Shown here: one piece after another, positions 50,459 through 59,121 of the stretch
Numbering within the stretch: position 1 is the stretch's first letter
How the letters are laid out: each line of letters begins with the position of its first letter
Origin: Photobacterium aquae
Lineage (GTDB): Bacteria; Pseudomonadota; Gammaproteobacteria; Enterobacterales; Vibrionaceae
Assembly (NCBI RefSeq): GCF_001029445.1
Contig: NZ_LDOT01000002.1
Location: forward strand, 645,977-709,976
DNA: 64,000 nucleotides
Reading direction: 5' to 3'
Made by a program: the position numbers and the translations under genes
The notes under the pieces: generated by a model
Seen by the model: only the letters and a program-made list of their open reading frames with translations
What the model was told of the DNA's origin: nothing
The model's database searches: none

Positions 50459-51180
50459 ATACCATAGGCCATCACGAAAATCATGGGGGTCAGGGAGGCA
50501 AAGGCAATCAGGCCAAAACCGTCCACCATCGGATTCCGCCCCTTGATAGAGGATGCCAATCCAACCCCTAAAGCCGCCACCAGCGGAACAGTAATCGTTG
50601 AGGTCGTTACCCCGCCGGAATCATAAGCCACACCAATAATCGACGGAGGGGCAAACCAGGTCATCGCCATCACCAGCAGGTAACCACAGATAATCATTTT
50701 GTGGATAGGCCAGCCTTTGAGGATCCGGATAACCCCTATCATGATTGCCAGCCCCACCGACACCGCAACCGTCAGGCGCAATCCCATGGCATATTCAGCC
50801 TTGACCTCAGGCAGAGCTGCAATCACCCCAGCCCCCGCGGCCACCTTGGCGGCCTCTGCCGCCACGGCCGTGAGCGCCGGCTCAGCAATGGTCGTACCGA
50901 AACCGAGGCAGAAAGAAAATGCCAGTAACCAGGCTACGCTCCCTTTCGCGGCAAATGCCCGCGCCATCGCTTCCCCAAGCGGGAACAAACCAATCTCCAA
51001 CCCAAGGACAAACAATGTGAGGCCCACAACCACAAACAGCAGCCCGACTAAAATGGGAGCTAGCTGGGGCAGCGGCTGCTGCAACACCACCAGCTGAAAA
51101 AAAGCGATCACCGCCATGATTGGCAGCAAATCGCGTAGACTTGACAGCAACGCGCGCAACAATGAAATCAATGCCGACAT
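50446..51180 (-). CDS. DUF1538 membrane protein, first subunit
   Basis: I use the ATG at 51180, with GGAGG six bases upstream. The 244-residue protein has about seven hydrophobic segments and the motifs F-G-T-T-I-A-E-P-A and [14 protein letters not shown], shared with the next gene. It starts the operon DUF1538-DUF1538-PII-like-CBS, whose genes overlap by 13, 11 and 4 bases, so the products are probably made together and form a complex. Membrane transport with cytoplasmic nucleotide-responsive control is the likely theme. Confidence 0.85.
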   Translation of the reverse strand: MSALISLLRALLSSLRDLLPIMAVIAFFQLVVLQQPLPQLAPILVGLLFVVVGLTLFVLGLEIGLFPLGEAMARAFAAKGSVAWLLAFSFCLGFGTTIAEPALTAVAAEAAKVAAGAGVIAALPEVKAEYAMGLRLTVAVSVGLAIMIGVIRILKGWPIHKMIICGYLLVMAMTWFAPPSIIGVAYDSGGVTTSTITVPLVAALGVGLASSIKGRNPMVDGFGLIAFASLTPMIFVMAYGIWMH

Positions 51181-51380
51181 CCACGACCTCCAGCCATATT
51201 CCCCATAAAAACTAGGCCTCGCCACTGGAAAACGGCAACTTTTGTTCGCCAAGGCGAGAATCCGACCACATTTTTGCTATCGGGAACGGAAATGCCCTCG
51301 CCCTTCATCAGCAACTATTTGAACTTTTTCCTGATTTGGCCGATATAAGAAAGAGAAGAAAACGACGACGGGACTACCAT

Positions 51381-52286
51381 ATGAAGATACTGATCACGGG
51401 CGCAACCGGCTTTATCGGTGCCCATCTTGTCAAACAAATAGGCGAGCACGACATCACCATACTTAGCCGGGATCCAGCGAGTGCCAGCCAACTGCTCGGC
51501 ACAGCAGTTACAGCTATCGGCAGCCTCTCCCACTTCGACAATCTTGATGATTTCGATGCCGTGATCAATTTGGCAGGCGAGCCTATTATCAACAAACGTT
51601 GGAGCAAGGCTCAGAAAGGACGGATTTGCCGCAGCCGCTGGGACATCACCGCAACCTTGGTGGAAAAAATGGAAGCGGGCAGCCAGCCTCCGGCAACCTT
51701 CATCAGTGGCTCCGCAGTCGGCATCTATGGCAACCAGCATGATCTGGAAATTACCGAGGACTTCGATGTCTCCGGCTCTGTCGACCCCGATGATTTTGCC
51801 TATCAGGTTTGCCGTCGCTGGGAGCAACTGGCGGTATCGGCCTCATCACCCGCAACCCGGGTTTGCCTGCTCCGAACCGGCATCGTACTCGGGCGCAATG
51901 GCGGAGCCCTGAAAAAAATGTTGCCACCCTATCAACTTGGAGCAGGCGGCCCTATCGGAAACGGTCGGCAATATTTCCCGTGGATTCACATTGACGACAT
52001 GGTTGCTGCGATCCTCTTCCTGCTGAATACACCCGAGGCAAAAGGGCCATTCAACCTTACCGCCCCGGAGCCTGTGACCAACAGAACGTTCAGCCGCTCC
52101 CTTGCCGCTGCGCTGCATCGCCCACACATTCTGTTCACCCCGGCCTTCGTCCTCAAACTGGCCCTCGGCGAAGCCTCGTCGCTGCTTCTTGAAGGCCAGC
52201 GAGCCCTTCCCGAAAAACTCGAGTCCCTCGGATTCACGTTCCGCTTTCGCCAGATTGATGCCGCCCTCGCCGATCTTCTGGCCTAG
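51381..52286 (+). CDS. yfcH: TIGR01777-family NAD(P)-dependent epimerase-like protein
   Basis: From the ATG at 51381 the product has 301 residues (E. coli YfcH 297). It starts with the Rossmann motif I-T-G-A-T-G-F-I-G and has the extended-SDR layout, with an R-W-S-K-A-Q-K-G-R-I-C-x-S-R segment and a C-terminal F-x-F-R-F-R region. An in-frame start at 51336 adds an arginine-rich stretch and is unlikely. The substrate is unknown. Confidence 0.92.
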   Translation: MKILITGATGFIGAHLVKQIGEHDITILSRDPASASQLLGTAVTAIGSLSHFDNLDDFDAVINLAGEPIINKRWSKAQKGRICRSRWDITATLVEKMEAGSQPPATFISGSAVGIYGNQHDLEITEDFDVSGSVDPDDFAYQVCRRWEQLAVSASSPATRVCLLRTGIVLGRNGGALKKMLPPYQLGAGGPIGNGRQYFPWIHIDDMVAAILFLLNTPEAKGPFNLTAPEPVTNRTFSRSLAAALHRPHILFTPAFVLKLALGEASSLLLEGQRALPEKLESLGFTFRFRQIDAALADLLA

Positions 52287-52344
52287 CTCCTGACGCATAC
52301 TAACACCATAACAATTCGGGCAGCCTTGTGCTGCCCGAGCTTCC

Positions 52345-54804
52345 CTACCCCTTCAACGGCTCGAGCAACGAGGCGATCATAGAGCGAACAATCACCACCA
52401 CTAGCAACAGGGACAATACCGGAACGGCCAACCACAACCCGGGATGCCAGCGCAAAGGCAACTCGAAACCCCATTTTACCAACGCGGCCACCACAGCTTC
52501 AGCCCCCAGCACAGCCATTCCCCCGGCGATCAGAGCCATCATGCCGTACTCCCCCCACACCGTGGCCGCAATTCGCTTTCGGCTGGCCCCCAATGTCCGG
52601 TAGAGCTTGATTTCCTGCCTACGCTGGGCAAGGCTCAGACGAAGCAACGTCATCACCAACAGCAAGCCACTGGCTACCCCGACACCAGCCAATACCGACA
52701 GCGACAGCGAGATTTGCTGCATGATCCCCTGAATACGTGTCGCCATGATCCTCAAATCGAGCAAGCTCACCGTCGGGTAATCCCGCCCCAGCTGGTTAAC
52801 CAATGCATCCTGCCCGGCCTCAACCCGAAAGCTAACCAGCCATGTCGCTGGCAATGCCGCCATCACATCCGGCGTAAAGATAAAATAAAAATTCGGTCGC
52901 ATATTGCGCCACTCAACCTTGCGGATACTGGTCACTGTTGCGCTAAACGGCTGACTGTTGACGCTAAACGACAGGCTATCGCCCAATCCGATCCCCAGCC
53001 GCTCAGCAATACCGGACTCAACCGAGACACCTTGGCGTCCTCCCCATGTCCCCTCGAGCAGCTCATTATGGATTGGCATCGTATCCCGCCAGGTAAAATT
53101 GAGCTCTCGGCGCAGGGACTCATCTTGCTCCCCCGCCTGATCGTTACCCTCTGTGGTTAGCAGTCCCTTTTGGTTAATATGAGTTATCCGCCCGCGGATC
53201 ACCGGATAACCATCCGACCGCTCAACCCCAGCCGAGTCCAACGCGGCTAGGTAGGCCCCTTGCTGGTCATCGGCGATATTAAGGGCAAACACATTCGGAG
53301 CATCTGCTGGCAGGGTCTGCTGCCAATCGGCGAGAAGATCCGTTCTTAACAGCCAAATCACAGCCAATAGCATCAGCGAACTGGTCAGTGCCGCAAGCTG
53401 TGCCCCTGTTGCCAGCGGACTCCGGCTTATCCGGCTCACCGCCAGCTGCATTGCGGCCCCCCATTTGACTTGCCGGAGCATCGCAACCCACAGCAGGCCC
53501 ATACCAGCCAGCATTACCAGCAAGCCGGAAATGCCAACCAACGTCAGCCATACCAAGCTATTGCCTCCGGCAAACCACAACGCCATCACGACGGGAAGTA
53601 CCAACAACCCATAGCGGCGCCGATCAGAACGGGCTGGCAACTCCCGCTGCAACACCGCCAATGCCGGCGCGTCAACCAACCGCCACAGGGGGATCCCCAG
53701 CCCCGGCAAGGCGACCAGTAACGCCACCAGCATACTGATCAGCAAAGGAGTCCAGCCTATAGCTGGCAATGGGGCGGGCAGCACATCCTTGAGCGGCAAG
53801 CGCAAAAGAAACTCCAACCCGTATCCCGCAGCCCCCCCAACAACGGCTGCGACGGTAAACAACATCACCAATTGGCGCGCCAGCCACTGCCAGAGCCATT
53901 TCCGCCCGGCACCGAGACTCTTCATCATCGCCACCGTATCGGTTCGGGTATTCACGTAATGGCTACAGGTCAGCACCAAGGTTGCCGAGGCCATCATAAT
54001 CACCAGTACCAAGGTCAACGACAGGTACTGACGGGCCTTCTCGATAACATCACCGGTACGCCCCTGCGAAGTCTCACTCAGCCAACGTTGGCCTGGAGCC
54101 AGCTCCGTCGCCGCCTGGAGTTGCTCGAGCTGAGAATCAGAACCGTTGAAATATGCCCGATACTGAACACGGCTTCCGGGCTGGATGGCACCCGTACGAC
54201 CAAGATCATCGGCATGGATGATCACCCCCGGCATCTGGCTGAAAGGATTAAAAGACAGCTCCGGCTCCTGACGAATCACCCCACTGACGGCCAGCTCGGC
54301 ATCGCCAATGGCAACCGTGTCACCGGGCTCGACAGCCAGCAGCCCCAGCAAGCGCTCGGCAAGCCACAGCTCACCGGGGGCAACGCGAGAGCGCATCCCA
54401 TCAGGGCCCTCCAGCTGCAACTCGCCCCGAAGCGGAAACGCATCACCGACACTTTTCACGCTCACCAGTTGCATCGCCTCGTCGCTAAAAGCCATGGTGC
54501 CGAATCGAACCTGCTGCGACTCGGTCAGCCCCAATGCCGCCGCGCGTTCAAGCAATGCCGGCTCAATCGGGTTGGCGGAGCGGAAAACCAGATCGGCAGC
54601 GATCATTGATCGCCCCTGCTCGACCATAATCTTCTCGACCCTGACCACCAAAGCCGCAAGGGAGAAAACACAGGCGATAATGATCGTCAAGGCGGCGGCG
54701 ACCGGCCAAAGCTGGCCATGCCACAGTTCACGCCAACTCCAACGGTTGAGCAGGCCGCCTTTAACCTCACCCCGAACCTGCGATGTTTCGCTTAGATCTG
54801 TCAT
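52345..54804 (-). CDS. ybbP: ABC transporter permease YbbP
   Basis: This 819-residue protein is an FtsX-like (MacB/LolC superfamily) permease with an N-terminal helix near residues 35-52, a large periplasmic domain, groups of membrane helices near 255-400, 410-495 and 720-815, and two FtsX-type repeats. It pairs with YbbA, whose gene it overlaps by four bases. In E. coli the ybbA-ybbP pair sits beside tesA in the same way. The exported substrate, probably a lipid or lipid-linked molecule, is not known. Confidence 0.93.
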   Translation of the reverse strand: MTDLSETSQVRGEVKGGLLNRWSWRELWHGQLWPVAAALTIIIACVFSLAALVVRVEKIMVEQGRSMIAADLVFRSANPIEPALLERAAALGLTESQQVRFGTMAFSDEAMQLVSVKSVGDAFPLRGELQLEGPDGMRSRVAPGELWLAERLLGLLAVEPGDTVAIGDAELAVSGVIRQEPELSFNPFSQMPGVIIHADDLGRTGAIQPGSRVQYRAYFNGSDSQLEQLQAATELAPGQRWLSETSQGRTGDVIEKARQYLSLTLVLVIMMASATLVLTCSHYVNTRTDTVAMMKSLGAGRKWLWQWLARQLVMLFTVAAVVGGAAGYGLEFLLRLPLKDVLPAPLPAIGWTPLLISMLVALLVALPGLGIPLWRLVDAPALAVLQRELPARSDRRRYGLLVLPVVMALWFAGGNSLVWLTLVGISGLLVMLAGMGLLWVAMLRQVKWGAAMQLAVSRISRSPLATGAQLAALTSSLMLLAVIWLLRTDLLADWQQTLPADAPNVFALNIADDQQGAYLAALDSAGVERSDGYPVIRGRITHINQKGLLTTEGNDQAGEQDESLRRELNFTWRDTMPIHNELLEGTWGGRQGVSVESGIAERLGIGLGDSLSFSVNSQPFSATVTSIRKVEWRNMRPNFYFIFTPDVMAALPATWLVSFRVEAGQDALVNQLGRDYPTVSLLDLRIMATRIQGIMQQISLSLSVLAGVGVASGLLLVMTLLRLSLAQRRQEIKLYRTLGASRKRIAATVWGEYGMMALIAGGMAVLGAEAVVAALVKWGFELPLRWHPGLWLAVPVLSLLLVVVIVRSMIASLLEPLKG

Positions 54805-55475
54805 ACGTCCACCACCATTCCCCCCTCGAGGGTAAATGTCCGATCACAACGGTTGGCCAGTTGGGGATCATGGGTCACCAAAACCAACGTTGTTCCATGG
54901 TCACGGTTCAGGGCAAACAGCAAATCGGCAATCGTTGCCGCTGTATGCTGGTCAAGGTTGCCTGTCGGCTCATCAGCGAACAGGATCTGCGGATGGGTCA
55001 TAAAGGCCCTTGCCAGGGCAACCCGTTGCTGCTCCCCACCCGATAGCTGGGAGGGAAGATGAGATTCACGCCCGCTCAGCCCCACCTTGCCAAGCAATTC
55101 CCGAGCACGGCATTCGTCTGCTGCCGTGCCTTTGATGATGGCCGGTAGCATGACATTCTCCAGTGCCGTCAGGGAGGGAATAAGCAAAAAACTCTGGAAG
55201 ACGAAGCCGACGGCATCGCTGCGAAGGGCGGCCCTTGCCTCCTCATCCATCTCGGCAAGCGCCATACCAAGAAGATGGATTTCCCCTTCGCTCGGGACAT
55301 CCAGACCGGCGAGCAGGGTCATCAGGGTTGATTTCCCGGCCCCCGATACACCGACCAGTGCCACCGCCTCGCCCGACTCGACCTCGAGCGAAACATCCTG
55401 CAAAATGGTCAATGGCGAGGTTGCCGTTGCAACCTGTTTGGACACAGAAACAGCCCTAATCACGGATGTAGACAT
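54801..55475 (-). CDS. ybbA: ABC transporter ATP-binding protein YbbA
   Basis: This 224-residue ATPase has Walker A G-V-S-G-A-G-K-S-T, the signature L-S-G-G-E-Q-Q-R and Walker B I-L-F-A-D-E-P. It belongs to the LolD/MacB group that works with FtsX-like permeases, here YbbP. Its start codon and that of tesA on the other strand overlap in the tetranucleotide CATG (55473-55476), so each gene's promoter and ribosome-binding site must lie inside the other gene. Confidence 0.95.
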   Translation of the reverse strand: MSTSVIRAVSVSKQVATATSPLTILQDVSLEVESGEAVALVGVSGAGKSTLMTLLAGLDVPSEGEIHLLGMALAEMDEEARAALRSDAVGFVFQSFLLIPSLTALENVMLPAIIKGTAADECRARELLGKVGLSGRESHLPSQLSGGEQQRVALARAFMTHPQILFADEPTGNLDQHTAATIADLLFALNRDHGTTLVLVTHDPQLANRCDRTFTLEGGMVVDV

Positions 55476-56079
55476 GATACGATTCCTTTCAGTTGTTCTT
55501 TTACTCGTACTTTCGCCCCTGAGTACAGCCGCTACATTGCTGATTCTGGGTGACAGCCTCAGTGCCGGCTACAGAATGCCGATAGAGCAAAGCTGGCCCA
55601 GCCTGCTCGACGAGGAGCTTGGAAAACACGGCCATCAGGTCACGGTGGTCAATGCCAGTATCTCCGGCGACACCACCGGCAACGGTATGGCCCGACTGCC
55701 TGCCCTGCTCACCAGCCACCAGCCCAATTTCGTGCTGATCGAGCTGGGAGCCAATGACGGCCTGCGCGGATTCCCTCCATCAACTATACGCAAAAACCTC
55801 AATAATATGATCACCCAGATCGAGGATGCCGGGGCATATCCGCTCCTGATGCAAATAGTTGTACCGCCTAACTACGGCAAACGCTACAGCGACCAGTTCA
55901 CAAAAGTGTTTCAAGATATCAGCAAGCAGCAAGCTATTCCGCTACTGCCTTTCTTCCTTGAGCATATCATCCTCAAGCCAAACTGGATGATGGAGGACGG
56001 CTTGCACCCCACCGCCAGCGCCCAGCCTTGGATCGCCGAGTTCATGGCCGACGCCATTGCACCTCACCTAGACAACTAA
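55474..56079 (+). CDS. tesA: Thioesterase I / lysophospholipase L1 / arylesterase
   Basis: The long open frame starting at 55087 is mostly an antisense shadow of ybbA. The real start is the ATG at 55474, which begins a signal peptide ending near S-T-A-A. The 201-residue protein is a GDSL/SGNH hydrolase: G-D-S-L-S-A-G with nucleophile S28, G-A-N-D in block III, and D-G-L-H-P-T with the catalytic Asp and His. It acts in the periplasm on acyl-CoA, lysophospholipid and aryl esters. It is followed by ybbO. Confidence 0.95.
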   Translation: MIRFLSVVLLLVLSPLSTAATLLILGDSLSAGYRMPIEQSWPSLLDEELGKHGHQVTVVNASISGDTTGNGMARLPALLTSHQPNFVLIELGANDGLRGFPPSTIRKNLNNMITQIEDAGAYPLLMQIVVPPNYGKRYSDQFTKVFQDISKQQAIPLLPFFLEHIILKPNWMMEDGLHPTASAQPWIAEFMADAIAPHLDN

Positions 56080-56102
56080 TCATTACCAACAGGAACGCAC
56101 CT

Positions 56103-56927
56103 ATGCTTTCAATTCTCATCACAGGCTGTAGCAGTGGCATTGGCTACCATTGTGCGCGAGCACTCCATGACGCCGGGCACCTGGTTGTCGCGAGCTGCCG
56201 CAACGGCGATGACGTCACCCGCCTGCAACAAGAAGGTCTCCATTGCGTCCAGCTTGATATGAACAGCGAGTCCTCTATTGAATCAGGCCTGGCAGAGGCC
56301 CTTGCTCTCACCAACGGCAAACTGGATCTCCTGTTTAACAATGCCGCCTACGGCCAGCCCGGCGCGCTAGAGGATCTGCCCACCGAGGCCCTGCGCCGAC
56401 AATTCGAGACCAACCTGTTTGGCTGGCACCACCTGACCAGAGCGGTGGTCCCGCTGATGCTCAAGCAAGGGAGCGGCAAGATTGTCCAAAATAGCTCGGT
56501 GCTGGGCCTTGTCGCGATGAAATACCGCGGCGCCTACAACGCCAGCAAGTTTGCCCTTGAAGGCTACACGGATACCTTGCGGCTAGAATTGTCAGATACC
56601 CCGATCCATGTCAGCCTGATCGAACCGGGCCCCATCGAAAGTCAATTCCGAGCCAATGCCAAGGCACAATTCGAAGCCAATATTGATATGCCCGCATCCC
56701 GCCATGCACGCGGCTACCAACGCACCCTCGACAGACTTGGCAAACCAGGGCCGAGCAACCGCTTTACCCTCGGTCCAGAAGCTGTACTCAAGCCTCTTCA
56801 GGCTATCATCAGCAGCCCGGCACCAGCCCCGCGTTATTATGTCACCCAACCAACCTACATCATGGGGGTCCTACGGCGTATTTTACCCACTCAATGGCTG
56901 GATAAAATCGTGTCAAAAAGCGACTGA
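56103..56927 (+). CDS. ybbO: Short-chain dehydrogenase YbbO
   Basis: From the ATG at 56103 (CAGGA about ten bases upstream) the product has 274 residues (E. coli YbbO 269). It shows the SDR motifs T-G-C-S-S-G-I-G for the cofactor, N-N-A-A-Y-G, and the catalytic Ser with Y-N-A-S-K. The R-F-T-L-G-P-E-A-V block is shared with YbbO. E. coli YbbO has been reported to reduce aldehydes. It lies 23 bases after tesA, so the two are probably one operon, as in E. coli. Confidence 0.88.
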   Translation: MLSILITGCSSGIGYHCARALHDAGHLVVASCRNGDDVTRLQQEGLHCVQLDMNSESSIESGLAEALALTNGKLDLLFNNAAYGQPGALEDLPTEALRRQFETNLFGWHHLTRAVVPLMLKQGSGKIVQNSSVLGLVAMKYRGAYNASKFALEGYTDTLRLELSDTPIHVSLIEPGPIESQFRANAKAQFEANIDMPASRHARGYQRTLDRLGKPGPSNRFTLGPEAVLKPLQAIISSPAPAPRYYVTQPTYIMGVLRRILPTQWLDKIVSKSD

Positions 56928-57223
56928 CTTGACTGTAATTTCAACACAAATGGTTGTCTTGGGTGCTCTGGAAATACATTAAGTTATTATTTACCAAGAT
57001 AAATTCACGCTATGGCCGATCATTTATTGGCCATATCAGTAACTATAACTATCAAAAAAAACCATCTCATCCAATGTCATGCCAGTTTCATCAAAAATGA
57101 CAAGAAACGTCATATTAGTGTCACAAAGAAGCATTATTCTGATTGTGTAAGCTGATGGAAAATCCAAAACCTCACCAGCAGCCTACATTGCATCGGCCCT
57201 ATTAAAAAAACAAAGGTGTGGTT

Positions 57224-57292
57224 ATGACATTGCGCCAAATTAATATCCTCTGTGTCTGCGTGACACTGGCACTGCTGCTGACATTTCAATAA
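57224..57292 (+). CDS. Possible 22-residue membrane peptide
   Basis: This ORF reads ATG to TAA in 23 codons, with AAAGGTG about seven bases upstream. The product has a short polar start and a hydrophobic, cysteine-containing helix (residues 7-21). A strong terminator follows within three bases, so a discrete short transcript is likely. It could be a real small membrane protein or the coding part of a small RNA. I recognise no family. Confidence 0.45.
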   Translation: MTLRQINILCVCVTLALLLTFQ

Positions 57293-57294
57293 AA

Positions 57295-57319
57295 AAGGAG
57301 AGCGAGGCTCTCCTTTTTT
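57295..57319 (+). terminator. Terminator after the 22-codon ORF
   Basis: GGAGAGC / GCTCTCC with loop GAG, A tract before and six T after. Confidence 0.88.
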
Positions 57320-57681
57320 CATCATACGCGATGTTCATTCGCGGCTCAGAGCCGAGTATCTACTGGCATCTATCAATTGGTTACTTTTTAACAGGTCGAT
57401 TAAATATCGTAGGGGGTTTGATGGTCAAATATAGAATTTAAATGTGATAAAACACCATCTCAGCATATATGGCGGTGATACCGTTTATAAATACCACTTA
57501 TGTCACGCTGACACCCTGCCCCTAGCATTAACAGGCATCAAACCCAAAATCCCTTTCACCGCACAGTTCCGCCAACCTCCTCTGCCTAAGACTTGAATTT
57601 ACGCTAATAGCCCTCACTATATCTTTATGACCACATGATTTGCGGGACACTGTCCCCCAGCCCAGGGAGTAAAAACTGGCT

Positions 57682-58536
57682 ATGTACGAGCACATCGCAA
57701 TAGAACTGAACGAGCAAAACCTACAGCAGGTGATAGAGCAATCCATGCAAACACCCGTTGTAATCAGTTTCTGGGCCCCATCGATGCCGGAAACGGCTGA
57801 GATCAATCAGATGTTGGAGCAAATCACCCGCCAGTATCAGGGACAGCTCATCCTTGCCACCTTGAACTGTGAAGCCCAGCCGATGGTTGCGGGCCAGTTT
57901 GGCGTTCGCAGCCTGCCTACCGTTGCTCTGTTCAAAAACGGCCAGCCGGTTGACGGGGTTGGAGGGCCACAAAACGAACAAAGTCTGCGAGAAATGATTG
58001 GCCGACACATGCCAAGCCAAGAAGAGCTGGCTCTAAAAGACGCCCTAACCAAAGTCGACAACCAGCAGTACAATGAAGCACTGCCATTACTGCGCGATCT
58101 GGCGGCAAAGTTCAGTCAAAACGGCGTGATCAACCTTGCCATTGCCGAGTGCCTGATCGAGACCGCACAGTTCGACGAAGCCGAAACCCTGCTGGCTACC
58201 ATTCCAATGCAGGATCAGGATGCCAAATTCAAAGGGCTGATGGCCAAGCTGGAGCTGCACAAGCAGGCCAGCGACTCGCCTGAAATCCGCTTGCTGGAAG
58301 AAAGACTGGCCGCTGATCCGGCTGACCGTGACATCGCCTTCGAGCTGGCGGTTCAATATAGCCAAGTTGAACGTGCTGAAGAGGCGCTGGAACTGTTGAT
58401 TGGCCTATTGCGCAAAGATTTCAACTTCGCTGACGGCGCAGCAAAGAAAACCATGATGGACATCCTTTCCGCCCTCGGGCAAGGCAATGCCATCGCCAGC
58501 AAATACCGCCGCCAGCTATATGCCCTAATGTACTAA
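57682..58536 (+). CDS. cnoX: Chaperedoxin CnoX (YbbN), cysteine-free thioredoxin-TPR protein
   Basis: This 284-residue protein (E. coli 284) has an N-terminal thioredoxin fold (residues 1-110) and a C-terminal TPR domain. The redox site is F-W-A-P-S-M-P-E: both cysteines of the thioredoxin motif are missing, whereas the E. coli protein keeps one (S-Q-H-C). CnoX holds unfolding proteins during hypochlorous-acid stress and passes them to chaperones; here it should lack thiol chemistry at that site. It is near ybbO, as in E. coli. Confidence 0.94.
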   Translation: MYEHIAIELNEQNLQQVIEQSMQTPVVISFWAPSMPETAEINQMLEQITRQYQGQLILATLNCEAQPMVAGQFGVRSLPTVALFKNGQPVDGVGGPQNEQSLREMIGRHMPSQEELALKDALTKVDNQQYNEALPLLRDLAAKFSQNGVINLAIAECLIETAQFDEAETLLATIPMQDQDAKFKGLMAKLELHKQASDSPEIRLLEERLAADPADRDIAFELAVQYSQVERAEEALELLIGLLRKDFNFADGAAKKTMMDILSALGQGNAIASKYRRQLYALMY

Positions 58537-58562
58537 CCGCGCGACGCTAGCGTATACATTCC

Positions 58563-58600
58563 AAAAAACAACGGCGGCCTAATGGCCGCCGTTGTTTTTT
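58563..58600. terminator. Bidirectional terminator between cnoX and cueR
   Basis: A perfect seventeen-pair stem (AAAAAACAACGGCGGCC and its inverse) with loop TAAT. Confidence 0.95.
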
Positions 58601-58617
58601 CGTCATATCCACAATAC

Positions 58618-59016
58618 TCATTTATGGGATTCGCAGCAGAGCCCTTCAATAATCGGGCACTCTGCACCGTCATCACCAGGACACAGGTTCACCAATGTCG
58701 CCAACGTCTGCTTCATCTCCACCAACTCGTTAATCTTGGCGTCTATCTCATGCAGCTTCTGCTCGGCCTTGGCTTTGACATCGGCACTCCGACGTTGAGG
58801 ATCGCGCGAAAAAGCCAATAACTCACGGCTTTCATCCAAGGTAAAGCCCACCAGCCGCGATCGGCGAACCAACAGCAGCTCGTTGACATGGCGATCACCG
58901 TACAGGCGATAGCCGTTTGCCGCCCGCTGCGGCGGGGAGATAATTCCCTTGTCTTCGTAAAAACGGATCGTCTTGGCCGTCAGCCCAGTAAGCTGAGCCA
59001 CTTCACTGATATTCAT
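58618..59016 (-). CDS. cueR: Cu(I)-responsive MerR-family regulator CueR
   Basis: From the ATG at 59016 (an ATG directly before it is also possible) the product has 132 residues. It has the MerR winged helix (L-T-A-K-T-I-R-F-Y-E-D-K-G), a dimerisation helix and the metal-binding loop C-P-G-D-D-G-A-E-C near residue 112, with the two cysteines spaced as in E. coli CueR (C112, C120). A histidine/cysteine-bearing tail follows. It activates the divergent copA promoter when Cu(I), Ag(I) or Au(I) is present. Confidence 0.95.
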   Translation of the reverse strand: MNISEVAQLTGLTAKTIRFYEDKGIISPPQRAANGYRLYGDRHVNELLLVRRSRLVGFTLDESRELLAFSRDPQRRSADVKAKAEQKLHEIDAKINELVEMKQTLATLVNLCPGDDGAECPIIEGLCCESHK

Positions 59017-59052
59017 CATATCCTCCAGGACTATGCCTTATTATAAAATAGC

Positions 59053-59083
59053 TTGACCTTCCAGTTGATGGAAGCTCTATTAT
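59053..59083 (+). promoter_or_regulatory. CueR-controlled copA promoter
   Basis: TTGACC and TATTAT are separated by 19 bases, the overlong spacer typical of MerR-type promoters. The spacer contains the inverted repeat ACCTTCC-N7-GGAAGCT, close to the E. coli copA CueR box. It lies 39 bases before the copA start. Confidence 0.92.
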
Positions 59084-59121
59084 CTGCATACCATCTAAAA
59101 TGAGCACGAAAAGGCACGCCA

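Larger units (their letters stand above)
56928..57681. other. Intergenic region between ybbO and cnoX
   Basis: This 754-base gap is AT-rich. It holds a 22-codon ORF with its own terminator at 57224-57319 (listed separately). The repeat TCATAT/ATGACA-type elements near 57085-57115 (ATGACAAGAAACGTCAT) resemble an inverted repeat ATGAC-N7-GTCAT. From 57320 to 57681 I see only the likely cnoX promoter region. Confidence 0.45.

Noticed and set aside
54308..54835. Plus-strand 175-codon ORF opposite ybbP
   Set aside because: It has biased composition and is antisense to a conserved permease domain.
55087..55473. N-terminal extension of tesA by 129 codons
   Set aside because: It is antisense to the strongly conserved ybbA gene, and the true TesA signal peptide starts at 55474.
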